This document shows positions 52,470 to 61,008 of a DNA stretch of 64,000 bases, piece by piece. This DNA is from JAGRCP01 sp942490705 (GTDB lineage: Bacteria; Chloroflexota; Anaerolineae; Caldilineales; Caldilineaceae): the NCBI GenBank assembly GCA_942490705.1, contig CALNXY010000002.1:248001-312000 (forward strand), in the 5' to 3' direction. Both the position numbers and the translations under genes were made by a program. Position 1 is the stretch's first letter; each line of letters begins with the position of its first letter. The notes below the pieces were generated by a model that was given only the letters and a program-made list of their open reading frames with translations, searched no databases and had not been told where the DNA came from.

Positions 52470-54896
52470 ATGCAGGCTCTGAAATCGCCCGCACTTCACC
52501 CCGACCCCACGTGCGGCTTCCCCCGCGCCGACTGGCGAACGACCGCGCCGACTGCGCGCATTCTGCGCCGCAAGATGCGACTGCTGGAGGACCCCCGCAC
52601 CGTCGATATCGAGCGCGCCCGCTATACCACGCAGAGCTATCGGGAAAGCGAGGGCGAGGCGATGCCCATTCGCCGTGCCAAGATGCTGCGCGATCTGGTG
52701 CATGCAATGACGATCACAATCGACGCCGATGAACTGATCGTCGGCAATCGCTCACCCCAGCCGCGCCAGGGTATCATTGCGCCCGAAGGCGCGGTCAACT
52801 GGATCGACCAGGAATTGGACATCCTGGCCACCCGTCCCCAGGATCGTTTCACCATTCGTCCAGAGGAGATTCGCGAGCTGCGCGAGGAGATCTTTCCCTA
52901 CTGGCGCGGGCAGACATTGGAAGACGTTGTCGCCCGGGAGACGGCTGAGGACGTGCGCCATGCGGTCCGGGCCAAGGTCTTCAGCCTCAACCAGAGCGAC
53001 CACGCCCAGGGCCACATCCTGCCCGACGTGGCTGGTTGGCTCGCCTACGGGATCGATGGCCTGCAGGCTCGGGTAGAGGCCGCCAGGGCGGAGAACGGCA
53101 GCGCTGCGACGCAAGAGTTCTACGCAGCGTCCGCCATTGCGCTGGACGCCGCCCAGGCGTTCATGCTGCGCTATGCTGAGCTGGCGCACGCCCAGGCCGA
53201 GCAAACCGAGGATGCGCAGAGAAGCCAGGAGTTCACAGAGATCGCCGCGCGCTGTGCCTGGCTGGCCCACCACCCCGCCCGCGATTTTGCCGAAGCGCTC
53301 CAGGCCGTCTGGTTTCTCTTCGTCCTGCTGCAGATCGAATCCAACGCCAGCAGCTTTTCGCCGGGGCGTTTTGACCAATACATGCTGTCCTTTCTCGAAC
53401 AGGATTTGACCGACGGCACGCTCTCTCTGGCAGAGGCCCAGATTCTGCTCGAGCACCTCTGGCTCAAGTTCAACGAGATCGTCCTCCTGCGCAGCAGCAG
53501 CAGCGCGCGCTACTTTGCCGGCTTCCCGATTGGCTTCAACCTGGTGCTGGGCGGTCAGCGTGCGGACGGCAGCGACGCCACCAATCTCCTCAGCTACATG
53601 TGCCTGCGCGCCCAGGCTGATGTGGGTCTCACCCAGCCGAATCTCTCCATCCGCGTCCATCGCAACAGCCCGGAAGAGTTTCTCCAGACCGCCGCCTTTG
53701 TGATCAGCCAGGGCAGCGGCATGCCCCAGGTCTTCAACGATGAGGTGATTGTCCCGGGTCAGATGAACCGGGGCGTGACGCCTGAGGACGCCCTCGACTA
53801 TGCGGTCGTGGGGTGCGTCGAACTCTCCACGCCGGGCAAGGCCCTGGGCTGGAGCGACGCCTCCATGTTCAACCTGACCCGGGTGCTGGAACTGACGCTC
53901 TTTGGCGGCCGCGATCCGCAGAGCGGCGAGTTGATCGGCCTGCCCACGCCGCCACTCACCGAGATGAAGAGTCTGGCCGAGCTGGAAGAAGCCTATGATC
54001 AGCAGCTGGCCCACTTCATTCCGCTGATGGTCAAGGGCTGCAACAGGGTTGACGCGATCCATGCTGAGCAGCTGCCCTCGCCCTTGCTCTCTTTGGTCAT
54101 CGAAGACTGCATCACCGAGGGCAAAGATGTAACCGCAGGCGGCGCACGCTACAATTTTTCCGGCGTGCAGGGCGTCCAGATTGCCAACGTCGCCGACAGC
54201 CTGGCTGCGGTCGGGCAGGCGCTCTTTGACGAGCAGTGGCTGTCGGCCACGGAGCTGCTTGATGCCCTACGCACAGACTTTGCCGACGCAGAAATTTTGC
54301 GTCAGCGGCTGCTCCATCGCGTCCCCAAATTTGGCAACGACGATGACCGCGTCGACCAGTACGCCAGCCGCTGGGGTGATCGCTACGCGGAGCTTGTGGG
54401 CCGGCACGCGACGATCCGTGGCGGCGTCTATCAGCCGGGCTTCTACACCGTTTCCGCGCATGTGCCAATGGGCGCCCACGTTGGGGCCACGCCCGACGGT
54501 CGCCATGCCGGCGCGCCCTTGGCCGATGGCGGCCTCTCGCCCGCGGCCGGCCAGGATCGCAAAGGGCCGACCGCAGTGCTGAACTCAGTCAGTAAGCTCG
54601 ACCTGCGTCTGGCCTCGAACGGCACGCTGCTCAACATGAAGTTCCTGCCCGCGTTCTTCGACGGCGATCAGGCGTTGGCCAAGTTCGCCACGCTGCTGCG
54701 CGGCTTCTGCGCGCTAGAGATTCCCCACGTTCAGTTCAACGTGCTCTCGGCTGAGACGCTGCGCGAAGCCCAGGCCGCGCCGGAGCAATATCGTCACCTG
54801 GTCGTGCGCGTGGCCGGCTACAGCGCCTATTTCATCGAACTCGACAAAGCGCTGCAGGACGAGATCATCCAGCGTACGGCCTTTGCGGAGGCATAG
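52470..54896 (+). CDS. Glycyl radical enzyme of the GCVE (dehydratase/lyase) class, substrate unknown
   Basis: This 808-residue protein is a member of the pyruvate formate-lyase superfamily. The thiyl-radical Cys is Cys449 in V-V-G-C-V-E-L-S-T-P-G-K, with Glu451 completing the G-C-V-E motif of glycerol/propanediol dehydratases, choline TMA-lyase and sulfonate lyases. The glycyl radical is Gly783 in V-R-V-A-G-Y-S-A-Y-F. It lacks the adjacent Cys-Cys pair of true pyruvate formate-lyase. The motif continues L-S-T-P-G-K instead of the commoner P-Q-x-P-G-K, so it may be a distinct subfamily. The ATG at 52470 has GGAGAGG directly before it; a longer frame from 52389 starts within an inverted repeat. 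Its activase follows 5 nt later. The enzyme is oxygen sensitive by chemistry, implying anaerobic growth. Confidence 0.92.
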   Translation: MQALKSPALHPDPTCGFPRADWRTTAPTARILRRKMRLLEDPRTVDIERARYTTQSYRESEGEAMPIRRAKMLRDLVHAMTITIDADELIVGNRSPQPRQGIIAPEGAVNWIDQELDILATRPQDRFTIRPEEIRELREEIFPYWRGQTLEDVVARETAEDVRHAVRAKVFSLNQSDHAQGHILPDVAGWLAYGIDGLQARVEAARAENGSAATQEFYAASAIALDAAQAFMLRYAELAHAQAEQTEDAQRSQEFTEIAARCAWLAHHPARDFAEALQAVWFLFVLLQIESNASSFSPGRFDQYMLSFLEQDLTDGTLSLAEAQILLEHLWLKFNEIVLLRSSSSARYFAGFPIGFNLVLGGQRADGSDATNLLSYMCLRAQADVGLTQPNLSIRVHRNSPEEFLQTAAFVISQGSGMPQVFNDEVIVPGQMNRGVTPEDALDYAVVGCVELSTPGKALGWSDASMFNLTRVLELTLFGGRDPQSGELIGLPTPPLTEMKSLAELEEAYDQQLAHFIPLMVKGCNRVDAIHAEQLPSPLLSLVIEDCITEGKDVTAGGARYNFSGVQGVQIANVADSLAAVGQALFDEQWLSATELLDALRTDFADAEILRQRLLHRVPKFGNDDDRVDQYASRWGDRYAELVGRHATIRGGVYQPGFYTVSAHVPMGAHVGATPDGRHAGAPLADGGLSPAAGQDRKGPTAVLNSVSKLDLRLASNGTLLNMKFLPAFFDGDQALAKFATLLRGFCALEIPHVQFNVLSAETLREAQAAPEQYRHLVVRVAGYSAYFIELDKALQDEIIQRTAFAEA

Positions 54897-54901
54897 GACA
54901 C

Positions 54902-55834
54902 ATGGCGGAAATGATAGCGCATGAGGAGTTGGCGGCTGACGAACGTATGGCCTTGGAGCAGGTCACCGGAACTGTCTTTGACATTCAGCGCTTTTCGCTG
55001 CATGACGGGCCCGGCATCCGCACGAACGTCTTCTTCAAAGGCTGCCCCTTGCGTTGCCAGTGGTGCGCCAACCCGGAATCACAAGCGCTGCGGCCCGAGC
55101 TGGCCCTGACCGCCCGCGAATGCATCACCTGCGGTCAATTCCCTACGCCGTGCCCCGTCTGTTGGTCCAATCAACCACCAGAAGGGTTGACCGTGCGGAT
55201 CGAGCTCTGTCCCACCGGCGCCCTGCACTGGATCGGCGAAGAGCGCACTGCCGGGCAGATCATGGCCGAGGTGCGCAAGGACAGGCCCTTCTACGGTATG
55301 GACGGCGGGCTGACGCTGACCGGCGGTGAAGCAACCATGCAGCCGGATCTGGCGGAGGCGCTTCTACGCCTGGCGCGGGCTGAAGGCATTGCCACGGCTT
55401 TGGAGACTGCAGGCCACACGCAATGGTCGGTCTTCAAGCGCCTCGTGCCCTATCTCGACCACATTCTCTTCGATGTCAAACACGTGGATGAGGAAGCTCA
55501 TCGTCGCTATACGGGGTTCGGCTGTGCGCGTATTCTCGACAATTTGCGGCAGCTTGTGGAGATCGGCGCGCCCGTCACCGTGCGCGTGCCGCTCGTTCCC
55601 GGCTTCAACACGACGCTCAGCGACGCGCGGGCCATTGCCGCTACCATACGCGACCTGGATCATCCGGACCGGCGGGTCGACCTGCTGCCGTATCATGCCC
55701 TGGGAAGCGCCAAGTATCGTGCCTTGGGCCGCGAATATCCCTGGGCAGACCACGAGCGACTGCGTGCCAAAGAGATTGAGGCATTGGTGGCTCTCTTCGT
55801 CGAGTATGGCCTTGACGTGCGTGTGGGTGGATAG
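54902..55834 (+). CDS. Radical SAM glycyl-radical-enzyme activating protein
   Basis: This 310-residue enzyme has F-S-L-H-D-G-P-G-I-R-T then the cluster motif C-P-L-R-C-Q-W-C (Cys48, 52, 55, CxxxCxxC) that binds the SAM-cleaving 4Fe-4S cluster. A ferredoxin-like insert follows (E-C-I-T-C-G, C-P-V-C, L-C-P-T-G-A-L), shorter than the two-cluster insert of many dehydratase activases. Then come L-T-G-G-E-A and G-I-A-T-A-L-E-T-A-G-H. It makes the glycyl radical on the upstream enzyme by abstracting hydrogen from Gly783. The five-base gap places both in one operon. Confidence 0.92.
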   Translation: MAEMIAHEELAADERMALEQVTGTVFDIQRFSLHDGPGIRTNVFFKGCPLRCQWCANPESQALRPELALTARECITCGQFPTPCPVCWSNQPPEGLTVRIELCPTGALHWIGEERTAGQIMAEVRKDRPFYGMDGGLTLTGGEATMQPDLAEALLRLARAEGIATALETAGHTQWSVFKRLVPYLDHILFDVKHVDEEAHRRYTGFGCARILDNLRQLVEIGAPVTVRVPLVPGFNTTLSDARAIAATIRDLDHPDRRVDLLPYHALGSAKYRALGREYPWADHERLRAKEIEALVALFVEYGLDVRVGG

Positions 55835-55876
55835 GCTTACATCGCCTCGCTTGGTTTCGACCAATCGGCAAGCTCC

Positions 55877-55920
55877 ATTATCAATTCAACATTCTTCAAT
55901 TTTCATTCTGCATTACGCAC
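55877..55920 (+). repeat. Degenerate heptanucleotide repeat array E
   Basis: Units ATTATCA, ATTCAAC, ATTCTTC, AATTTTC, ATTCTGC follow a 7-nt period between the convergent activase and MFS genes, running a few bases into the MFS 3' end. Confidence 0.6.
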
Positions 55921-57115
55921 CGTTTCCGCGGCCACGCGGCACAATCGTCTCATGCAGCAAGAACATCAGCACTGTAGCACAGACGAGATAGGGCCCAATG
56001 ATGTAGATGCTGGTGCGCTCGACGAGGATGCCTGCCAGGCCGGGCAGGACGGCAATGCCCAGGCTCGCCGCGCCCACTTGATAGCCAATTGCGTTGAGCG
56101 CATGACGCCGGGGCAGGCGTCGTTCCGTGTCGGACGTGAGGAGGGGGAAGACGGGCGCCATGGCAAAACCGAGCGTGGCGAGCGCTACGAAGCCGACCCA
56201 GTTGGCGGGATTCCACCAGAAGAAGATTGAGCTAAGGATCGCCACGATCATGACCGTACGCACCATGGGCGTGGTCGGCCAATAGCCGGCCACAAAGCCA
56301 AAGAAGAGGCGCCCCAGCGTAAACATGCCCCAGTAGATCGCAATCCACCGGCTGGCTACGGTCGGGTCGACGCCTCGGCCTTCAGTGAAGAGGCTGTAGC
56401 CCCAGATGCTGGCGGTTACTTCCACGCCGGCGTAGATGAAAAAGACTGCTACGCCCAACCAGACCCCCGGCATGCGCAACGTCTCCAGCCCGCGGGCGGC
56501 GTGCGCGGGCTCAGTCTCACTGCCTGCCGTGAGCGTCTCCGGCTTGATGCGCCAGCCTGACTTTGTGGCGATAATCGCCAGTACAATGGCGGCTTGGGCC
56601 ACGCCCACCAGTGCATAACCGACACGCCAGCTTGCACCCAGATCAAAGACCGCGCTCATGTAGAGCGGGCCCAGCGTTGCGCCGAGCCCGAAGCTGGCAT
56701 GGAGCCAGTTCATGAGCCGTTCATTGTAATTGACGGCAAAGTGGGTATTCATGCCGGCGTCGATCAACCCGCTGCCGACGCCGTGGAAGATGGCGGCGAA
56801 CATGATGATGCCCCAGGCCGGTGACAGGGCGTAGCCCAACATGCCAGCGCTGCGAATCAGACATCCGGCAATCAGCAGAGCAGCGATGCCAAAACGACTG
56901 ATCATCTGGCCCACCATCAGGCTCGTGAGAATGAAGGCGATGGAAGCAGGCAGGAGCAGGCTTCCCAATGCGCCTTCCGTGACGCTGAAAGTCTCCTGAA
57001 GCGCGGGCCACGCTACACTCAGCATGCCTTCCGGCAGGCCGAGGATGATAAAGATTGTGTAGGCGATGGCGACGACAAGGAGATCAAAACGACGAATATT
57101 CGGTGCGGCGGTCAT
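55913..57115 (-). CDS. Major facilitator superfamily transporter
   Basis: This 400-residue protein has 12 predicted membrane helices in two halves. The first half contains G-L-P-E-G-M-L-S-V-A-W-P and F-G-I-A-A-L-L-I-A-G. The charged loop 2-3 motif of MFS is weak. The overall pattern resembles sugar-cation symporters of the FucP-like group, but the substrate cannot be read. The ATG at 57115 is used. It is transcribed towards the radical enzyme operon and shares its upstream region with the LacI gene; array F gives it a promoter-like pair (57159-57187). A link with the same regulon is likely from position. Confidence 0.85.
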   Translation of the reverse strand: MTAAPNIRRFDLLVVAIAYTIFIILGLPEGMLSVAWPALQETFSVTEGALGSLLLPASIAFILTSLMVGQMISRFGIAALLIAGCLIRSAGMLGYALSPAWGIIMFAAIFHGVGSGLIDAGMNTHFAVNYNERLMNWLHASFGLGATLGPLYMSAVFDLGASWRVGYALVGVAQAAIVLAIIATKSGWRIKPETLTAGSETEPAHAARGLETLRMPGVWLGVAVFFIYAGVEVTASIWGYSLFTEGRGVDPTVASRWIAIYWGMFTLGRLFFGFVAGYWPTTPMVRTVMIVAILSSIFFWWNPANWVGFVALATLGFAMAPVFPLLTSDTERRLPRRHALNAIGYQVGAASLGIAVLPGLAGILVERTSIYIIGPYLVCATVLMFLLHETIVPRGRGNGA

Positions 57116-57145
57116 CAAGAATCCTGACGTGACTGGTGGTGGAAA

Positions 57146-57225
57146 TCAATGGTCGTCAATTGTCAATCGTCGATGGTCAATTGTCAATTTGCACTGCAAT
57201 CCGAAATCGCCAATCCGAAATCGCG
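57146..57225 (-). repeat. Degenerate heptanucleotide repeat array F with promoter-like pair for the MFS gene
   Basis: On the minus strand the units include TTGACAA, TTGACCA, TCGACGA, TTGACAA; on the other side AATCCGA and AATCGCC alternate, also with a 7-nt period. TTGACA (57187-57182), 17 nt and GACAAT (57164-57159) point towards the MFS gene, whose ATG is 43 nt downstream. Confidence 0.6.
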
Positions 57226-57240
57226 AACTCAAACAGGGGG

Positions 57241-57269
57241 TTGACATCTAAAACGTTTTAGAATATACT
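57241..57269 (+). promoter_or_regulatory. LacI-gene promoter with palindromic operator in the spacer
   Basis: TTGACA (57241-57246) and TATACT (57264-57269) are separated by exactly 17 nt. The spacer holds the perfect 14-bp palindrome CTAAAACGTTTTAG (57248-57261) with the central CG step of LacI-family operators. A regulator bound here would block RNA polymerase, so autoregulation is likely. Confidence 0.85.
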
Positions 57270-57321
57270 GATCACATATTACGCTGTGCAACCCTATACT
57301 TTGGAAGAAGCAAACGACAAG

Positions 57322-58338
57322 ATGCCTGTCACGCTCAAGGACATTGCCGAACGTGTTGGAAAATCGATTCCTACCGTTTCACGTGCGTTGGGCGATTTTG
57401 GTGATATTAGCTTGGAAACCCGGCGTGAGGTCCAGCGCGTTGCCCGTGAAATGGGGTACGAGCCGAGCGTGACTGCCCGCAATTTGCAGCGGAAACGGAC
57501 GGATGCCATCGCCCTGATTATGCCTCCAGCTCGATATCTCCGTTTTTCTGACCCATTTTTTGGCGAATTGATCTCCGGCGTCGTGGAGCGTACAGGGGAG
57601 CATGGGTTCACCCTCGCCATTTCGACCGATACCTCTGACGATCCACGTGAGTCCTATCTCAAGCAGATTCGCAGCCGTCAGGCTGACGGCTTTATTGTCG
57701 TTCGTACCCGCCGTGAGGATGATCGCATCAATTTGTTGCGCGACCATAATGTCCCGTTTGTCGCCTTTGGTCGCACCGACGGCGACAATGACTTTCACTT
57801 CGTTGATGAAGATGGCGCCGACGGCGTGCGGCAGGTCGTTGACCATCTCATAGGCTTGGGGCACCGGCGGCTGGCCTGTATCTCCGAACCCCTCTCCTTG
57901 ACCAAATCCTATCAGCGCGTGGCCGGTTTTTGGCAAGGGTTGGCCGCGCACGGTATCGAGCGGACTGATGACGTATTTGTTGAGGCCAACTTTCGCCAGC
58001 AATCGGGCGAGCAGGCGGCCGAACGGCTGCTCGCCATGGCTGAACCGCCGACCGCGATTGTTGCCTGCAATGATCTTCTCGCCTTGGGCGCCATGAATGC
58101 GGTGCGCAAGCGGGGCCTAGAGATCGGGCGCGACGTCAGCGTGACCGGATTTGATGACATCATGCTCGCCGAATATGCCAATCCAGGCCTGACAACGGTT
58201 CATCTGCCAGCCGCAAAGATGGGTTCGCTGGTTGCTGATATGCTGGTGCGGCTGATCAAACAGGAAACGCTGGCCGAAGAGCAGGTCATCATTGATCCCA
58301 TATTTGTCCTGCGCGCTTCAACTGGTCCACCGGCGTAA
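57322..58338 (+). CDS. LacI-family transcriptional regulator
   Basis: This 338-residue repressor opens with T-L-K-D-I-A-E-R-V-G-K-S-I-P-T-V-S-R-A-L, the helix-turn-helix of the family, then a hinge helix (A-R-N-L-Q-R-K-R-T-D) whose residues insert at the CpG of the operator. The periplasmic-binding-like domain contains F-V-A-F-G-R-T, H-R-R-L-A-C-I and V-T-G-F-D-D. It should bind a sugar or sugar acid. The ATG at 57322 is chosen on family alignment; a GTG at 57286 lies only about 10 nt from the predicted transcription start and is the alternative. Its operator overlaps its promoter, and the ABC importer follows 139 nt downstream. Confidence 0.92.
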   Translation: MPVTLKDIAERVGKSIPTVSRALGDFGDISLETRREVQRVAREMGYEPSVTARNLQRKRTDAIALIMPPARYLRFSDPFFGELISGVVERTGEHGFTLAISTDTSDDPRESYLKQIRSRQADGFIVVRTRREDDRINLLRDHNVPFVAFGRTDGDNDFHFVDEDGADGVRQVVDHLIGLGHRRLACISEPLSLTKSYQRVAGFWQGLAAHGIERTDDVFVEANFRQQSGEQAAERLLAMAEPPTAIVACNDLLALGAMNAVRKRGLEIGRDVSVTGFDDIMLAEYANPGLTTVHLPAAKMGSLVADMLVRLIKQETLAEEQVIIDPIFVLRASTGPPA

Positions 58339-58477
58339 TAACATCTCATCGCGGTGAAGCAGCGTTCTTGCATCTCTCGCTGAGCCTATGAGAGGAAGGA
58401 GGGAACGAAGCCAACAGTAACATGACAACTCGTATTCGATTTCGTAACCCCATTCTTTTTGAGCTTGGAGGGCTCCA

Positions 58478-59851
58478 ATGAAACGATTTCTACTACCCAT
58501 CATGCTGACGCTGCTGCTTGCGCTACTCGCCGGCTGCACGTCCCCGGTCGTCGTGCCGGCCGACCAAGTCGACAAGACTGTGGTCGAGTTCTGGACGACG
58601 GACAACGAGGAAGACCGCGTGAACGTCTACGAGGCTGTGGCCGAATCGTTCATGGCTGCGAACCCCACTATTGAGGTTCGCATCGTGCCGATTGACGAAG
58701 CGACCATCTCCCAGCGCATTGCTACTGCGCTGGCCGCCAACCGCCCGCCCGATATCGTACGCATGGGCGTTGAGCGTGTGGCCGCCTTTGCCGCCGACGG
58801 CGTGCTCGACGAATCCGCAGCCGAGGCCGTTATCGCCAATATCGGTGAAGATGACTTCCGCGCCGGCCCCTTGGCCATGGTTACCAATCCGGAGACCGGC
58901 ATGCGCTCGGCCGTACCTTACGACGGTTGGATCCAGGCCCTCTGGTATCGCCAGGACATCTTTGACGAAGCCGGTTTGAGTGCGCCCGTCAGCTGGGATG
59001 ACATCAACGCCGCGTGCGATGCTCTGCCTGGCGCTGATAATCTGCTTTACGGCGTGACTTTGGGCACTGATCCCGGTCAGAACTATCCCCATCAGGTCTT
59101 CGAACAAGTCGCCATCTCCAACAACGCCTGGCCCTTTGATGAGGCAGGCAATGTGAGCATGAATACGCCGGAGATGGTCGAAGCCCTGGCCTTCTATACC
59201 GATCTCCAGCGCTGTGCCGCCCCCGGTCCGCAATACTGGCGCGGCGCTCGCGAAACGTATCAGTTGGATCAGTCGGGTATGCTCTTCTACAGCACCTACA
59301 TCATGGATGACCTGGTCGACGGCTCCGGTACGGAAGATGGCGGCACCATTGACATCGCCGTCGATGCGCTGGCTGCCAACACGGGCTTTGCGCCCATGAT
59401 GGAAGGCCCGAATGGTTCCGCCTCGTACGGTCAGCTTGTTACCTTGGGCATCATGCAGGGGGCTGATACCGAAGCGGCACAGCAAGTGATCGAATACTTC
59501 CTGACGGAGGGATATGCCGACGTACTTGCCTTGGCCCCCTTTGGCAAGGTGCCCGTGCTCAAGAGCGCGGTAGACGGCTGGAAGGGCTCTAGCGAGTACT
59601 TCGCCAACTATTCGGAAGAGACGCTGGAACAGATCGCCAATGGTTATGAGTCTATGCAGCGCTGGCTCTTCCGCCCAGACTACGACGCTACACAACGCGC
59701 CGTGGTCGGCGATATCGAAGGCCGCCTTCTGATTCCGCAAGTGATCAGCAACATCGCGATTGAGGGCAGCATGACACCTGAGACTGGCGCCGAATGGCTC
59801 CAGGAACAGGTAGAGGCACTGGTTGCCGAGCGTTCGGCAGAGTCCCAGTAG
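58478..59851 (+). CDS. ABC sugar transporter solute-binding lipoprotein
   Basis: This 457-residue protein has a lipoprotein signal L-A-L-L-A-G-C (Cys20). The mature part starts with V-V-E-F-W-T-T-D-N-E-E-D, the entry of family 1 (MalE/UgpB-like) binding proteins, followed by R-P-P-D-I-V-R-M-G and W-I-Q-A-L-W-Y-R-Q-D-I-F. It captures oligosaccharides and delivers them to the two permeases. GGAGGG lies 6 nt before the ATG. A strong stem-loop follows the stop, and the permease genes come after it. The sugar is unknown; the nearby GH88 and KDG genes suggest an uronate-containing oligosaccharide. Confidence 0.92.
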   Translation: MKRFLLPIMLTLLLALLAGCTSPVVVPADQVDKTVVEFWTTDNEEDRVNVYEAVAESFMAANPTIEVRIVPIDEATISQRIATALAANRPPDIVRMGVERVAAFAADGVLDESAAEAVIANIGEDDFRAGPLAMVTNPETGMRSAVPYDGWIQALWYRQDIFDEAGLSAPVSWDDINAACDALPGADNLLYGVTLGTDPGQNYPHQVFEQVAISNNAWPFDEAGNVSMNTPEMVEALAFYTDLQRCAAPGPQYWRGARETYQLDQSGMLFYSTYIMDDLVDGSGTEDGGTIDIAVDALAANTGFAPMMEGPNGSASYGQLVTLGIMQGADTEAAQQVIEYFLTEGYADVLALAPFGKVPVLKSAVDGWKGSSEYFANYSEETLEQIANGYESMQRWLFRPDYDATQRAVVGDIEGRLLIPQVISNIAIEGSMTPETGAEWLQEQVEALVAERSAESQ

Positions 59852-59873
59852 ATCTGGGTTGGAGTGGGTACGC

Positions 59874-59907
59874 GCGTGGTGAGGGCGCACTTGCGCCCTC
59901 ACCACGC
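59874..59907 (+). promoter_or_regulatory. Intercistronic stem-loop after the solute-binding protein gene
   Basis: A 15-bp perfect GC-rich stem with a 4-nt loop (ACTT) lies 22 nt after the stop of the binding-protein gene and 68 nt before the permease start. There is no T-run. Such a stem usually protects the upstream mRNA from 3' exonucleases and partly limits read-through, giving more binding protein than permease. A partial terminator is the alternative. Confidence 0.7.
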
Positions 59908-59974
59908 TGTGATGTACGAGTAGGATACCTTCCCCATCCACCCCTTTCCAGCAGGTAGGAGCAAGAGTGTACCA

Positions 59975-60949
59975 ATGGCGACCAGCGCCGGAGGAAACAA
60001 TTCGGTCCAGCTAGCGGGCAAGCCACGGAAGTGGAACTCGCTCCAGGCGCGGGAAGCGCGTTTGGCGTGGCTGTTGATCTTGCCCACGGCGCTAATTGTC
60101 TTTGGGCTAGTGATCTTCCCCGCCATCTTTAGCGTTTGGGTGAGCTTCCACGACGTTGGCCTGGGCAACATCAATGATGTGTTCCGTGCTCCCTTTGTCG
60201 GCTTCGAAAATTACAAGAAGGTCTTCAACGATTTTGCCTTCAAGTGGCAGGGGCCCAGTAATTGGGGCGCCGCCGTCACCAGCGTGGTCTATTCAGTCTC
60301 CGCAACCATCTTTACCGTCTTTTTGGGACTGGTAGCCGCGCTCTTGCTGAATCGGCCTTTCCGCGGGCGGGGCGTCACGCGTGCGGCTTTCCTCTTTCCC
60401 TATGTCGCCCCGGTCATTAGCGTCGCATTCGTCTGGCGCTGGTTGTTGGATCCACGACCGTCAGGCGTGGTCAACGATATCCTCATGCGTCTCGGTATGA
60501 TCGATGCACCCATGGCCTATCTGTCTACGCGGGGGCTGGCGCTATTTATCGTCATTCTTTTCGAGGGCTGGCGCTATTTCCCATTTGCCATGTTGATGAT
60601 TCTGGCCCGACTTCAAGCCATCGATTCGGTTCTCTATGAGGCCGCTGATGCGGACGGGGCAAGCGCATGGCAGAAGTTGCGGTTCGTGACCCTGCCGGAG
60701 CTTCAATACGTCATTGGCGCCATTTTTCTCCTCCGCTTGATCTGGACCTTTAACAAATTTGATGACATTTTTCTGTTGACGGGCGGTGGCTACGGCACGA
60801 TGGTGCTGCCCGTGCTGACCTATCAGTTCAGCTTTAAGCTCTTTGATTTCGGCAAAGGCGCGGCGACGGCCATGATTTTGCTCGTGATCCTGCTGGTTTT
60901 TCTGGTGCTCTATATCGGCTTCTTCATGCGTTACGTCGACGACGAGTAG
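59975..60949 (+). CDS. ABC sugar transporter permease (MalF-like)
   Basis: This 324-residue permease has six membrane helices and the cytoplasmic coupling motif Y-E-A-A-D-A-D-G-A-S-A-W-Q-K-L-R-F-V-T-L-P, the EAA loop that contacts the ATPase. The N-terminal helix follows W-L-L-I-L-P-T-A-L-I. It is the MalF/UgpA-type half of the channel. The start at 59975 has AGGAG 13 nt upstream. The partner permease follows 59 nt later. No ATPase gene is found nearby, so a shared MsmX/UgpC-like ATPase elsewhere probably powers it. Confidence 0.92.
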   Translation: MATSAGGNNSVQLAGKPRKWNSLQAREARLAWLLILPTALIVFGLVIFPAIFSVWVSFHDVGLGNINDVFRAPFVGFENYKKVFNDFAFKWQGPSNWGAAVTSVVYSVSATIFTVFLGLVAALLLNRPFRGRGVTRAAFLFPYVAPVISVAFVWRWLLDPRPSGVVNDILMRLGMIDAPMAYLSTRGLALFIVILFEGWRYFPFAMLMILARLQAIDSVLYEAADADGASAWQKLRFVTLPELQYVIGAIFLLRLIWTFNKFDDIFLLTGGGYGTMVLPVLTYQFSFKLFDFGKGAATAMILLVILLVFLVLYIGFFMRYVDDE

Positions 60950-61008
60950 GCAGATTCTGCAAAAAGCGGCCCTACTTTGCGAGCCCAACATAGACAGAGG
61001 AGTGGAGC

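Noticed and set aside
52752..54062. 436-codon antisense frame opposite the glycyl radical enzyme
   Set aside because: The plus-strand enzyme has all catalytic motifs; the antisense is a composition artefact.
57146..57225. CRISPR-like or phage attachment array
   Set aside because: The repeated unit is 7 nt with no spacers and no cas genes; the similar arrays elsewhere show it is a dispersed low-complexity repeat.
58523..59941. 472-codon antisense frame opposite the solute-binding protein
   Set aside because: The plus-strand lipoprotein is certain, and the antisense frame lacks a recognisable domain.
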